Shown here one piece after another: positions 48,961 through 61,149 of a stretch of 64,000 nt of DNA (its first letter is position 1; each line of letters begins with the position of its first letter). Source of the stretch: Gnetum montanum (lineage: Eukaryota > Streptophyta > Gnetopsida > Gnetales > Gnetaceae); NCBI GenBank assembly GCA_015680685.1, contig MNCI01034649.1, forward strand, positions 65,678 to 129,677, read 5' to 3'. A program made the translations under genes and the position numbers. A model generated the notes under the pieces. That model was not told the origin of the DNA, searched no databases, and saw nothing but the letters and a program-made list of their open reading frames with translations.

Positions 48961-50949
48961 TGTTGTACCTCATTACCAAAATCATTGTAATTTGGTGTAA
49001 AAATAATGGTAGATACAATTGCCTTATTTTTCCCAATACCTGCCATTGTAATGTTCATCACTAGAATTTGAGGTAAAATTTTATTGTAAAATATGAAATT
49101 TGTTGCTCATGGGCTACAATCTCACTCATATTAACTTATGGAGGCTACAAAATACTTCATAAGTTATAAATGTGAATTTTCTACATTAGAAAAGTTGTAT
49201 TTTACATATACCTAGGCTTGGGAAGGTTGAAAATGCCTTGGGAACCACAAAACTTATGGTTTTCTAGGTTTTTATGCTAGGCATAGTAATTTATGTCTTG
49301 GAATTACCTACAACCAACATTTAAATATTTGGGGTTTAGTTTTTATGCTAAGACACCTGCAACTAGTGTATAAATTTGGGTGTTAAATTTTTATGTTCGC
49401 CAACATATGAAGTTATTGTAAAAAAAAAATCAAACATTCTAAAATTGATAAATATCCTAGGGATGGATGACTTGCAAAAATTTTCAATTTGCAAGAATTT
49501 CTTAGTAACCATGGTAGAAATTTGTAGCAATAGATTAGAAACCATATGACATATTTATACCAAAGTTAGCCACATCAAGAGGACTTTAGGAAAATTTGCA
49601 TTTAGACTAAACTAGAGAAGTTTAGAGCAGTAAAGATTCATGACAAGTATAGCAACCATTCCACCATCATGGCACAGACCTAGTGCCAGAGGAACTAACC
49701 ACTAGCTTTCAAATAAAAACATGGAATCACCAAAGAACAAAGTTGACTGTAGAACACATTATGTTGGCTTCATTGGCCTCCAAGCATCCTTTGTTTAGTA
49801 CTTTGAACCATCCAAAGAATTGAAACTTTTACCCATCCAAAATTGTTTTTTATAAATAATTTATTATTTTAATAAGAATTTGCAATTCACTTGTTCAGTG
49901 CAAGTTTATTTCCTATTTCTTTAAAGTTAGATCTACATTTATAATTAAATTTACTTGCATTTTCTTATGAATCGTATGTCCCTGGATGATTGACAAGACC
50001 CTCTAGAGTACTTTGGATCCATTCACTAGGCCCATAGGATTCAAAGTTAAATTGTTCTACTTTGAAATCTTTGATTTTCTGACACCAAATTTTTTAGGCC
50101 CTAAAATTTTTGGTACTAAGAAGAGGACCTCTATCAAAATTATTTCTTCAATCCTACTCTATCTTTTCTTATGCATCAATTTTAACCATCATTTTATTTC
50201 ATTTATGAAAAAAACCTTTAAATTTTTCTTTAGAAGCATAGCATTTTCTTCCCCTACAACTTTGTACCTAGCATATAAATTGCAGTAGGTTTTGATGACT
50301 TACAATTTTTATAGAAACTACCGGAATTTCCAAAACCTAGTGTATTTTTTGAAAACCTATACTTTGCACATTCCAAAAAATGCCTTTGGATTTTAGTAGA
50401 GGCTATAATATTTTTCATTGACATCTCCCACTTGCATCCTTTAAAATTTTTTTTGTTGGGATTCTTCTATAAGCCCAACATATTTATTGCTAAGCAAACC
50501 ATATTTATTTTTCATAGGTAAACCTAGCATATTTGTCATAAGGCTAGTGTATTTTCCATTGCAAATTAGGTAGAGGTAAACACAATGTAAAAACTGGAAG
50601 CCTACCTACAAGATTTTTGCATCAAAATTTCCTTAGAAAATAGTTCCAACATAGCCCCAATACCTTACATTCCAAAGAATAAATGATTCAAGAACTTTTT
50701 AAATTAATTAATTAATTTTTACCACTAGAGTGTACTACACTATCATTGTCACTTACACTACATTGATAGTTGTAGTTTTCACCATATTTCATAGGCAAAA
50801 TCATTTATACATTGAGAATTTTTACATACTAAAACTATTAATTTAAAACCTAGTTAAATACCTAGTTAATGCCTTTTTATAAATCAACTGTGCTACCACT
50901 TAGCCTAACTTAGATGGCTTTCAGTCAAGATGTAGTGCATGTTTATGGT
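48961..50949. other. Unassigned region left of gag-PR copy 2
   Basis: No domain recognised. 49.25-49.41 kb has loosely repeated TTTTTATGCTA blocks (49,266, 49,336, 49,384). 50,325-50,560 has CTAGTGTATTTT and CCTAGCATATT motifs like the core of the ~192-bp repeat at 61.1-62.6 kb, so part of an LTR or untranslated end of the gag-PR element may lie here. The 91-codon plus ORF at 50,013-50,288 has no recognisable similarity. Confidence 0.4.
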
Positions 50950-51252
50950 TGAAAAGACCTAGTTATCACTGAGCATAAAAAACTGCTTAGGTAGAGGGAA
51001 GAAATCTAGATTTTGCAATGATTAACAAGGATTCCTACAACTTTCTCCCCACTAAACTACAGGGAAATTCACTTATAAAATGTTCTAAATCTAATCCTAA
51101 TGCATCAAGATTGAAGAGAATATATCCCATTGCCTTATGATAAAATTTCTTTAACTAATTTTTATGCACATATGTTATTTTAACTTATAGATATTGACAA
51201 GTGATGTGAGGAGCTTAGATTAGATGGTGATGAATCATGGTTTGTCAGGTGC

Positions 51253-51337
51253 TGATATTCGACCCTTGACATTGGACCCTTGATATCGGACCCTTGACAT
51301 TGAACCCTTGATATTGAACCCTTGATATTGGACCCTA
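51253..51337 (+). repeat. 14-bp U3 repeat array in LTR G
   Basis: Five full units of GACCCTTGACATTG and close variants (starting 51,261, 51,275, 51,289, 51,303, 51,317) plus partial ends. Copy E has GGCTCCAATGTCAA in tandem, the same unit read on the other strand. Confidence 0.9.
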
Positions 51338-51381
51338 GAAAACCATATCAGATACATGATATCATGATTCCTGTGTAAGCT

Positions 51382-51389
51382 TATAAATA
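51382..51389 (+). promoter_or_regulatory. TATA box of LTR G
   Basis: TATAAATA about 45 bp downstream of the repeat array. The corresponding TATAAATNC followed by a T-rich and GGGC block is conserved in copies C and F, which supports a promoter role. Confidence 0.6.
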
Positions 51390-52137
51390 TACCTTTGGGT
51401 GCATAGGAAGGGGAGCCAGAGGAAGTTAGTGTTAGAGTAGAGCCATTTTTGTTCATTTTCAGTTTATCTCAATCCTTTCCCTAGTGCATGCCCACAGTGT
51501 GATGATTGTAATTTTACGGAACCTTTATTTGAGTGTGACGTACCTGGACATGTGCATGACTAGCAATAAAGATTGAGATTACTTCATCATTATAGCATTC
51601 ACTTAGTTTTAATTGATTAACTGTTATTGTTATTTATTTTTTCTTAATTAATATTTCTTTACCCTCATTTACTATCCTTGTTATTAAACATGGAATGAGT
51701 ACAAGTTAATCTCAAGCATTTAAGTGTGACTACTTGGTATCCCAGTAGCGTATCTAGGAGTGCTTAAGTAACATGCACTTGGTAATCCTAGCAGTAGTAC
51801 ACAAGGTCCAAGATGTGTATAGATGATTAAGGACAAATGCTCATCGCACTTAGGCTAGCTTAGATTTTTCTTCTCACTCCCCATTAGCTTAAAACAAAGT
51901 TATTTTCCATTGCCTCTAGGAGTAGCGCTATCTTAGGACCACATCATACACCTCACTATGGACTAAACAATACGTGATAAAGTAAATACTAGTCTATGTG
52001 GGAAGACAATGAACTATGATCAACATGTAACTATCTAGATACCACAACTATCCCATCTACAAAGTTCAACCAGATCATGCATGAATGCTCGTATTCATAT
52101 GGTTGACTATAGGGGTACCTCACCACTCATCAGATGG

Positions 52138-54370
52138 TCATCAAGAAGAGTAAGAAGAATTTGAGGCTAAACTAAAGTTGGATACCTTCATTGAGAGTCT
52201 TTTCCAATAATTAGCTCTCTAACCATTTGCATCTAGTTCTACATCCGCTACCTAATCTATGGGACTAATTTCCAAACCCTCTTCTCCTCCTATCCATCCT
52301 ACAATGTTTAGGTCAACACCTCTCATCACCATACATTAGGCATAATCCATGCCTCAATTGACCTACCTCTTCTCATCCATGACCTTTAAAACATTTTCTT
52401 GCTCCATATAGCCATCACTTATGGTATTTACCACATTTGATCTCTTCTCTATTATGGTGGGCTCCTCAATGGGATCCTAAGTTACTCAAGCTTCTCATAC
52501 TTTCTTTCCCCTATTTATCCCTTAAGTACTAATGCTAAATTTATTTTCATTATTTAACACCCATACAACCATGGTTAGCTAGTTGCTTCAATCCTTGTCA
52601 TTACCCATATGATTACATCAAGGCTTCCAACTCCCCCTACAATGATTTGTATAGATCGCACAATCCATTGGAATGCTCCAACGCTTGGATCAAGCCTTTC
52701 AGATGATTCAAGACATTATTGAATAGCTACATAAGCTCAAGGCTTCTACCACATAGATGATCAAAATAATGGACTTCTATAAAGATGATCCCATTATTCC
52801 AACTATCCTACAAATAACTCTTTCTTTGAGCATTCCCATCCCATAATTTACCAAATATTACAGTGAGGGTGATTCCAATGCATACCTCACTAGCTTTCAT
52901 TCTAAGTACTTGTTTCTACAAGATTGGCTGCATACCATCATGAGTATCTTCCCTATGTCCTTTACTAGGAGAGCCTTAAACTAGTACCATGCATTTCCTA
53001 GAGGGTCCATTATCTTGTTGGAGGACTTAGTTTCACAATTCATCAACCATTTCATGTTTAACTTGATATCAGACACCATCCTTGATCAACTAATGAAAAT
53101 CAAATAGGAACCTCTTTAACCTATCTAGACATTCATTCACAGATGGAATGCTCTACTTAATGAGATTCTTGAGCCTATAGTCAAAATCTATCTGCTAGTC
53201 ATTTTCAAGGGGATAGTTAATGAGTTCATCAAGTCCAAACTATATTATATAGACTCATGGTCCCTTAGCCAAGGTTTCACACATACTAAGAATATAGAAG
53301 ATTCCATTGTAGCCAATGGTGATCCAACCTACACAGCATATAAGAACTAGCATATAAGGAAGGATAGGGGTAGGGGGAAGAAAAACCATGTCGTCTTGGC
53401 CACTATGGCAAAAGAAAATAAGACTTCATATGGGTTAAAGACAAATCAACCGAAGGACCCTTCCACAAAAATCAACCTTTAACATCAAGGGCATCTACCT
53501 CAAATCAAACTAGGCCTAACTTTGAGAGAAAAGATGATCAAAATAAACCAAGTTGCCTTTGAAACCATCTAAGATCCTTGACCAATTGCTCAAGGATGGC
53601 CATATCCAATATAAGGAAATGACTAAGAATTCATGTAAGAGGTATGATCAATTATGTGAAATTGCTAAGGATCCCACTCTAACCACCATGGATGGTCCAC
53701 TGAAACCAAAATATTTCAAACTTAAATAATTCTACCACTATCATCAGTTGTTTGATCATGATACCAATTTCTATTTGGTCGTACAGGATGACCTATAAAA
53801 GATTATAGAAATTAGAGAATTAGTGTTAGATTTTTCCAACCTAGTTAAACCTTAAAACCAATTCATGTAGGTATACAAAGACCAATTGAATGCAAATAAT
53901 AGCCCTTACATAATAGTGGAATTTAACATTAGCAATGACTCAAGACTTTCTAGGGAGCCATTTGTGATTTAGGTACCTCCTTGCAATGATAGGAGCCCTT
54001 TAACTTTGTCAAGTTCAAGGACTTCTTTTTTCATAAGGATATCATTGCCTACACCTACTAAGGAACTATTCATCATTAGAGTGTCCACTTCCACCACCAC
54101 TAAGCCTACAACTCAAGTTGACCAACATCCTACCATGGTGTCCAACACAATAATCACTTTACAACCCAATAACAAGAAACCACATACCAGGCAACATAAG
54201 AATGAAGTCTTAAAGCCCAAGGTCAAAGATAACATGCAAGGAAAGGCTTGGAAGAAAGTGGGCCCACTAAAGCCCACCTATATTTTCACCATCCCGAAGA
54301 TCTCCAATGCTCAAACCTCTTCAACTAATTACTCTATGAAGGATTGTAAACCATATGAGAAATGAAAGGG
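52138..54370 (+). pseudogene. gag remnant of gag-PR copy 2
   Basis: The N-terminal part continues from before the solo LTR (…CEELRLDG, then HQEE across the removed repeat). Gag core at 52.85-53.25 kb: YYSEGDSNAYLTSFHSKYLF, IFPMSFTRRALN, FPRGSIILLEDLVSQFINHF, FIHRWNALLNEI, IVNEFIKSKLYY. A decayed zinc-finger-like segment (KYFKLK then FYHYHQLFDHDTNFYL) lies at 53.7-53.78 kb; its Cys positions are lost. The linker (54,006-54,365, 119 open codons) is Ser/Thr/Pro- then Lys-rich. Stops and shifts elsewhere. Confidence 0.8.
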
Positions 54371-54519
54371 GACCAAACCAAAAACATTAAATCAAGTAGT
54401 TCAATTCTTAGGTAGAATGGAGAAAGTCAAGGTTAATAATAATGAAAAAACAATGGCTAGTGACAAGGACTTCCTCAACATCATGAAGTAGGTAAAACTC
54501 TCAAAATAAAAGAACACCT

Positions 54520-55130
54520 TCTTGAGCCTGTATGACATGGAAATTACCTCCTTTACTCATGGTGAAGCCTTAGTGAAGATGTTGACACCAATTCTTGTTC
54601 ATGAGTACATTCTTGTGAATGAAAAATTCATTCATATGATAATGGTACCACCTTCACCTATGGAAGATACAAAGTCAACCACTCTAGGTTTTCATGATAT
54701 TGAGATAAAGATCAATCTCTAGGATAGTGAGATAATGAGGGCTCCTCTCTTTATAATAATAAGAGTTGGACAATATAAAATGCATAGGGTACAAGATAAT
54801 GATGGGGCAATGACCAATGTTATTCCTTTTACCATTTTTGAATGGTTAGATTTGGTAGAGCACATGTAAAGTACTCTTACTTTTGCTCTCAACTCCTTCA
54901 ATAGATCATGGTTACTAGTGAAGGATTCCATCATTTTAGACTTCGTAGCAAGGGAAAAATTCCCCACATCTACCAAATTCTTGGTGGTGGAAGAAATAAC
55001 AAGATGCAATCTAATCCTAGGAAGGCCTTGGTTAGCTTAATTATGAGTAGTTTCCTCCTCCATCCACTAAGAAATTCACTTGTCTTACAAGGGAGGTTAA
55101 ATAATCATACATGGTGATAGTGTGGTCCCT
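54520..55130 (+). pseudogene. Aspartic protease remnant of gag-PR copy 2
   Basis: Open codons at 54,522-54,722 include EALVKMLTPILVHEYILVNE, matched by a similar block in copy 1. After a frame change: DNDGAMTNVIPFTIFEWLDL at about 54,795-54,855 (D-x-G motif), then FNRSWLLVKDSIILDFVARE, and after another shift CNLILGRPWLA near 55.01-55.03 kb, an intact form of the conserved LGRPW block. It ends with a hydrophilic tail; no RT follows. Confidence 0.8.
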
Positions 55131-56090
55131 TTGGCAATTAATAATTTTGAACTATAATAATTGTCCAAAGTAAAGTTTCAAGAAGAAACTCCTACTATCA
55201 GAAGCAAAATTGAGAGGAACAAAGAAGTAGAAGTCAAAACTGAAAACAACTAAACCATGAATGTGGCATGGGAACAGCTCCCATTCAACATTGCTAGCAA
55301 GTGAAATGGGAAGTATAAGATTGTGCAACAAAGCTTGTATACTTTTCCTAATTTTTTGAAGATTAGGAAATAGTTGCACAATTATGTAAATCCCCTACTC
55401 ATTCGCCCCTATGTTAATAACCATTTGGCCTTCTCTTTTAATTTTTATTTATTTTTCATAGCCTAGTTACAACCTTTTCTTCACATGTGTCATTTTGTTT
55501 TACCATGCTTTGCCTTGTTTTCTCCTTATTACAACTACTTAGGCTTGCTTGTATATGTTTACATAAAATTTTCTTAATTTATGCTTTTTCATTATATTTA
55601 TTTTATGCTTTCCTTTGAAAAACATGAAAATACCAAAAAAAAATTAAAAATAAAAATCTATAAAAATTATTAAAATCTAAAAACTCATAAAAATAAGCCA
55701 TAGCCTACTAAGGTGTTAAACAAGTGGGCTATAATGAACATAAATTGGTAATGCATTCTAGCCTTTTTTATACCACATTATAGCCCATTTCACACCATAC
55801 TTTACACTTTGCTTTGCTTAGTTACTTTACATCTAGATTTAGATTTTTCTAAATATATTTTCTTTATAGCCTTATAGTTTAATCACATAGCCTTATACAA
55901 ATAAAACATAAAATACATAAAAATTCATAAAAATGAAAATTCTAAATATATATAGGCAAAATTAAAAATTTTATAACCAAAGTGTCCATGTCCAATAGCC
56001 ATAGTTAGATAGTGTGATAAAAATTTGGTGACCAATGAAAACAAATAATAAATGAAACTCTAATAGCCATAGTTGCACTATGAAATAATA
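55131..56090. other. AT-rich spacer of gag-PR copy 2
   Basis: After a short conserved tail (near 55,260-55,400; also present in copy 1 near 12.9-13.0 kb) there is no coding signal. Runs of AAAAACATAAAA-like sequence occur at 55.63-55.70 and 55.90-55.95 kb. AATAGCCATAGTT is repeated at 55,994 and 56,062. Confidence 0.5.
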
Positions 56091-56763
56091 AAACAAACAA
56101 TAATGAACTATCTCATAGTCTCCAAAAACTATGAATATCTAATAAAAAATAACATCAATACCATAACTAAGATAACAAAAAATATAACAAGACTAGTATG
56201 CCTCCATAAACTCCTTGCAACCTCTAAGATCTCTTATTTCAACTGCTTGCTACATGTTTTCTTTCTCCAAGGCCACAACATTTTCCCATAGGAATTCACT
56301 GGAGCATTGGCACTTCCATGAAGTCCTAGCACATGAGAGGGCACATTCAGTGATCTCCTCATTTAACCTTCATCAAATGTTTTCCACATCACATGGTAAT
56401 GTATGCAAGTCATCAAGTTCAATGTCATGCTCAGGATTCCATCTAATTTTTGACACTATAATAACCATAATAAAAGTATACATATAAACATATAGATAAA
56501 AACAATAAGAAACAAAAGCAACAAAGAAAACATTAAATCTACTGAAACCATGTAGGCATAAAACATAAAAAACCATAAAAATATAAAAGATATAAAATTA
56601 AGAAAAAATATGCTATTCTTCTTATCAACATCAAGAGCAATCTACTAAAATAGATTGATGATTTCTTCTTCCATGCCTTGGATAAACTCAGTCTTGTTGG
56701 AAACCTCAACTTAAGGTTTCAAATGAAATGTAGAGGTGGATGCCTCTAGAAGAGTATCAGGCA

Positions 56764-56860
56764 CTACAACAAGTATAATAATCAACACAACTAAAAAAAT
56801 TAAAACAAACTTGGACATAAAATAATAAAACAAAATATACAAACTAAAATGCATAAGTAC
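56764..56860 (-). other. Predicted intron 3 of the antisense ORF
   Basis: 97 bp on the minus strand, GTACTTATG...CTTGTTGTAG, AT-rich. The upstream exon end CTCCAA resembles that of intron 2. Further acceptor-like sites lie at 57,050 (TTCTTGCAG) and 56,456 (TTATTATAG), but their donors are unclear. Confidence 0.45.
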
Positions 56861-58383
56861 TTGGAGGACCATGTAGGATGTCAATAGAAGGTTCTTCATC
56901 AAACATTGAATCTTAAAATATAAAATCCAAGGAATTCAATAGTTCATTAGATACTTGTTCATCCTCCTTCCACTATCTTAGTGATTTCTATTCTTAGCAT
57001 CTTTTTTCTACCTTCACTACTACATGGGCTGCTAATTCTTGATGCTTCCCTGCAAGAATTGCAAAGGAAAAACATAGAACAGGTTAGTAGATTTTTTCTA
57101 AAAGTAATAATAACATAAAAAATAACATAAAAACATACAAAAATACATAAGAAACAAAATTAAACTAAAAATTCAAATAAAGCATAATTGAAAGAATGTG
57201 ATGTGCCTTGTCAAATATAAAGGATACCTTCTTTCTTACTAGCTATTCAACAACAAGAAATATTTCTTCAACTAGTAACCTTTTCAACTTTTCTTTAGTA
57301 GCACCATTAGCTTTGGCATGTACCTTTTTGTCTCTTTTGAATTTTTTCACCAGTAATACGTGGTTCAATCCCCATGATATTAGGGGAAGAATAACACACA
57401 CCACTAAATTTCTTACTAGTAATTGACAATGATTCTCAAATGTCTTTTACTAATGGATCTTGAACCTGCATAGCTAGAAAAATATGTTTAAACAAAGGTT
57501 TGGAAAATTGGGAGGGATCATAACTCACTCATTTCCTTCTTAACAACCAAGAATTCTATGAACCTTCTTAGATATGTCAAAAAAAATGCAAAGTGCATGT
57601 GCCAAACATATCAAGATTAATACAAAATTTTTGAATCTCCTCCTATAGCCCAGAGACCAAGTATGTAGTCCAATTGAACTTAGCATCCTTGGTAAGGATA
57701 TTCTTCATGGTCTAAGCGTACCAAATAACAAGGATCTTCTTCTACAATAGTAACAAGGGAAATTCTTTTGAGAGGAATAGAGGATACATCTTGTTGATCT
57801 GTACACTCTCACATCAATCTACGGGCAACCCTCCACTACAGTGATGAGAGTTAAGCCACTTTTCAACCTCCTCTCTATGGCTCATCTCCTTCCTTGCTCT
57901 TGTAATCTTGATGTCATTACAAGGTATACCAAAGAGGTTACTAAATGTGGAATCATTAATGACCAAGGTAACAAACACACCATGAATATGAGAGATAAAT
58001 TTCTTGACTCTTTTATCAAAGGAATTAGTTACATTAACCATCTTCACAATCAGCATTGCTGGGATAGGAAGCATAAACAAATAAAGAAAATCTACATCAA
58101 TGATTTGCTTCTAGATCTCTCTAGATGCTCTACTAGCCAACCACTCCTATGTTGAGTCTACCGCACATGAGAATAAGCTTCTCCTCCTCATGCTCCAAGG
58201 TTATTACAACAATAGTATATTTAGACATGGGACATGCAACAAAACATGAATAACCCATTAGCCTTGGCATGAGTACATCATACAAAACCAAAAAAATAAT
58301 AAAAAAAATTAAAATTAATTTCATAACCATATAGTTAAAACCAATTGAACAATTGAGGCCTAAGAAACCAATAAACAACACAA

Positions 58384-58447
58384 CTAGAAAACAATGACAT
58401 TACATGAACAAAAAAAAAAACAAAATAATAATAATAAAACTACTTAC
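58384..58447 (-). other. Predicted intron 2 of the antisense ORF
   Basis: 64 bp on the minus strand, GTAAGTAG...TTTTCTAG, with a T-rich tract before the acceptor. The exon before it ends ACACCAA. Confidence 0.5.
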
Positions 58448-58713
58448 TTGGTGTAGGCAACATAGGGGCCCTAGAAACTATAGGTTCATATATGCTTAAG
58501 TCTAGGAGGCCCCATGAAGTATGAGTAGTTCTAGTAGCCAAACACTTGTGGTAGACCTAAAAGAACTACAAAGTACATATGCTACAGTTACCCTTTAGTT
58601 GCTATAGCACCATAAGTCTCACAGCTAGGCCTTGTGCAAAAATCTCCAATGTTGTGTGTGCCATAAGAAGGGCTTCATCACTCTTGATTAATCCTCCATC
58701 ATGTACTTTATGG

Positions 58714-58798
58714 CTACAATTCATAAATGCAAAAAATTATTAGAATAAAATAACCTAATGAAAATAGAAATTGAACAAAATCTTAGGATGTAACTTAC
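58714..58798 (-). other. Predicted intron 1 of the antisense ORF
   Basis: 85 bp on the minus strand, GTAAGTTAC at its start and TTGTAG at its end, AT-rich inside. Joins two protein-like blocks. Confidence 0.5.
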
Positions 58799-61149
58799 AG
58801 TTGCAATAGGTAGAATGTTCTATGAGGACTTTGGAATAAGTTTTTGATCTAGTGGCCTAGCATTAGTGTGTTGTTGACATTATATTGAATGAAATCGAGC
58901 ATGTCCCAAATTTGGGATAACTTTCATATCTCCAATGTATATAAATCATTGCATCAATCACCTTCTACTCAAGTGCTAGGATCATCCATCATGAACTCCA
59001 TAATGTGACTAGCAGAACTTTGTAGAAGTGTCTATGCAATGATGACTATAATGTTGTAGCCATGTGTGATCACAAAATCACTTTGAAGTTTTCAAGTGAG
59101 TATGATAAGAAATCTTTGGCCCTAGTCCTAAAGCATAAAGATCCAAGATTAAGGATCATGTTGGAAGGTAAGTTTTTTTTCCCTAGCATATTTATATAAC
59201 ACAAAATTTCAACTAGTTTAAGAACTACTAGAATAGGCTTTAAAACGCTCCTACATAACTAATGAAAGAAACCATTAAAACATAAGATAATAATCAACAA
59301 TACAACTATTGAAAATCACGATGACAATCAACAAAATTTTCCAACACTTAAAGAAAAAATAATAAGTGTAATGTTAACATTGTCATAAAAAATTACACAA
59401 ATATACACAACAACAATCATATTCATTGATTTCAACCAATAAGAAGAAACACAACAAATAAAATTTAGCCTATTCATATTTTCATGAAAAAAGAACCAAG
59501 TACCCTAAAATAATGAGGAGAGTTCCATAGTTAAAAAATGTGTAAAAAGTTACAAATCTTTTATTTCAAATAGTAAATAATGGGAACAAGCCTATAACAA
59601 GTTGAAACCTAGGATAACAATGCTCTAACAACTATAAAAATCTCAACTTAAATTTGATAAATTGTTTGCTACAAAAAACCAGTTTATAGTGAAATAGCTA
59701 TGATAAAAACTCTATGAAGGCTAGAGAAAAATTTCAAAAAAATTTAAGTACTATTGAAAAGACCTTTACACCATGTAAATGAGCTCTAGAAACCTTGAAG
59801 ATAGTTCATAAAACATAAAAATTTGACCAACAGTGCTAATATAGGCTAAGAAGCTTGCAAACTTAAAACTGAAACTCCAACTATACAGGGCAGTTCAACA
59901 AGAACAAAAAAATTCACAAAAAATTGTAATTTTTTTTTAAAATTCCAGGAATCATAAATCAACTTAAATCACAGTTAGAAACTATAATAAATTACATCAA
60001 AAATTCATATTATTACCTAGAATCTCTTTGAATTTTTTTTTGAAAAAACTCAGTCTTAGCGAACTAGCTACAATCAAACCTTTGAGAAAATTATAGAAAA
60101 TCTTTTATAAATTTTCAAATGTTATTCAAAGGCATTCTCCACTATCCCAATAATCCCTAGGAACAAGGAAATTACTCAAAGTGAGGCAACATTGTCAATT
60201 TTTTAGATTAAAACATGAAAAAATAGGGAAGATGTTATTCAGTGATCCATGGAAAATATCATAGAAAATTAACCAAATCTCCAAAAATAGCAATTCAACC
60301 TCTAGTGATATCATTAAGCCTTTTAGAATAGCCCCATGAACTCAAAAATTGAAATGTATACATTATAACCTTAGAAAAAATCACAAAGTATGGCTATTTT
60401 TTTAGCAAAAATAAGGTAAAAACACATAGAATGGGCTTGGAAAAAGTTCAAATTTTCATAGAAAAGATTCCTAAAGCCAAAATAATAATCCTAATATAAT
60501 CATACAACGTATATCTAATTTTCAATCTACACAAAACCAAAATTTACCAAATGAGCAAGCCTAGGCAATAGAAAACGCCTTCACATTGTAATTAAAATTG
60601 GTAAAAAATAATGAAAGATGGATACTTGGTCATGATGGTTGAAGGGCCCTCACCATTGAAAGGTTTAGGAAGCTATGAGATGCCCCTTACATTAGTTTCT
60701 ACCTCCTCCAATATAGGGTTTTTTGCTGGTCAATCCCTTCCTCCTCGACATCTTGCAATGTGGGAGTTGAATCTTTAATTCTTTTGTAACTATGATGTCT
60801 CTAGGTGAGAGAAGGGAAAAAATATGCTTCCAACTAATGAAATTTGAAGTAGAGAATAGCCAGAAGCCCTGTTTCCAAGAACTACTACCAAGAACCAAGC
60901 CTAGGAAAATGGTTTTCGCAAACGTTTCAATGTTGGAACTATCCTTATATTTATGTGTTAGGGTAGAAACTACTATCCTTATAATTCCTACCTTACACCC
61001 AATGAACTTAATTTTCAAAAAGGAAAATTCATTTTTATGTTGGCTTTGCATGATTTTTTCTTTATACAACCTTTTAACATTGGATGGGCTGCACAAGGCA
61101 CCATCCAAATAAACCATGAAAAATTTCAATACTCTAGAATTTGAGATTC

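Larger units (their letters stand above)
51228..52132 (+). repeat. Solo LTR G (0.9-kb LTR family)
   Basis: 905 bp, TGATGAATCATGG...CCACTCATCA, in the orientation opposite to copies A-F. Flanked by perfect GATGG duplications (51,223-51,227 and 52,133-52,137). It sits in the gag reading frame of the gag-PR copy. Confidence 0.93.

Noticed and set aside
60792-61112. 106-codon plus ORF overlapping the antisense ORF
   Set aside because: It lies opposite the longer 154-codon minus frame and has no support from introns, neighbours or the second copy.
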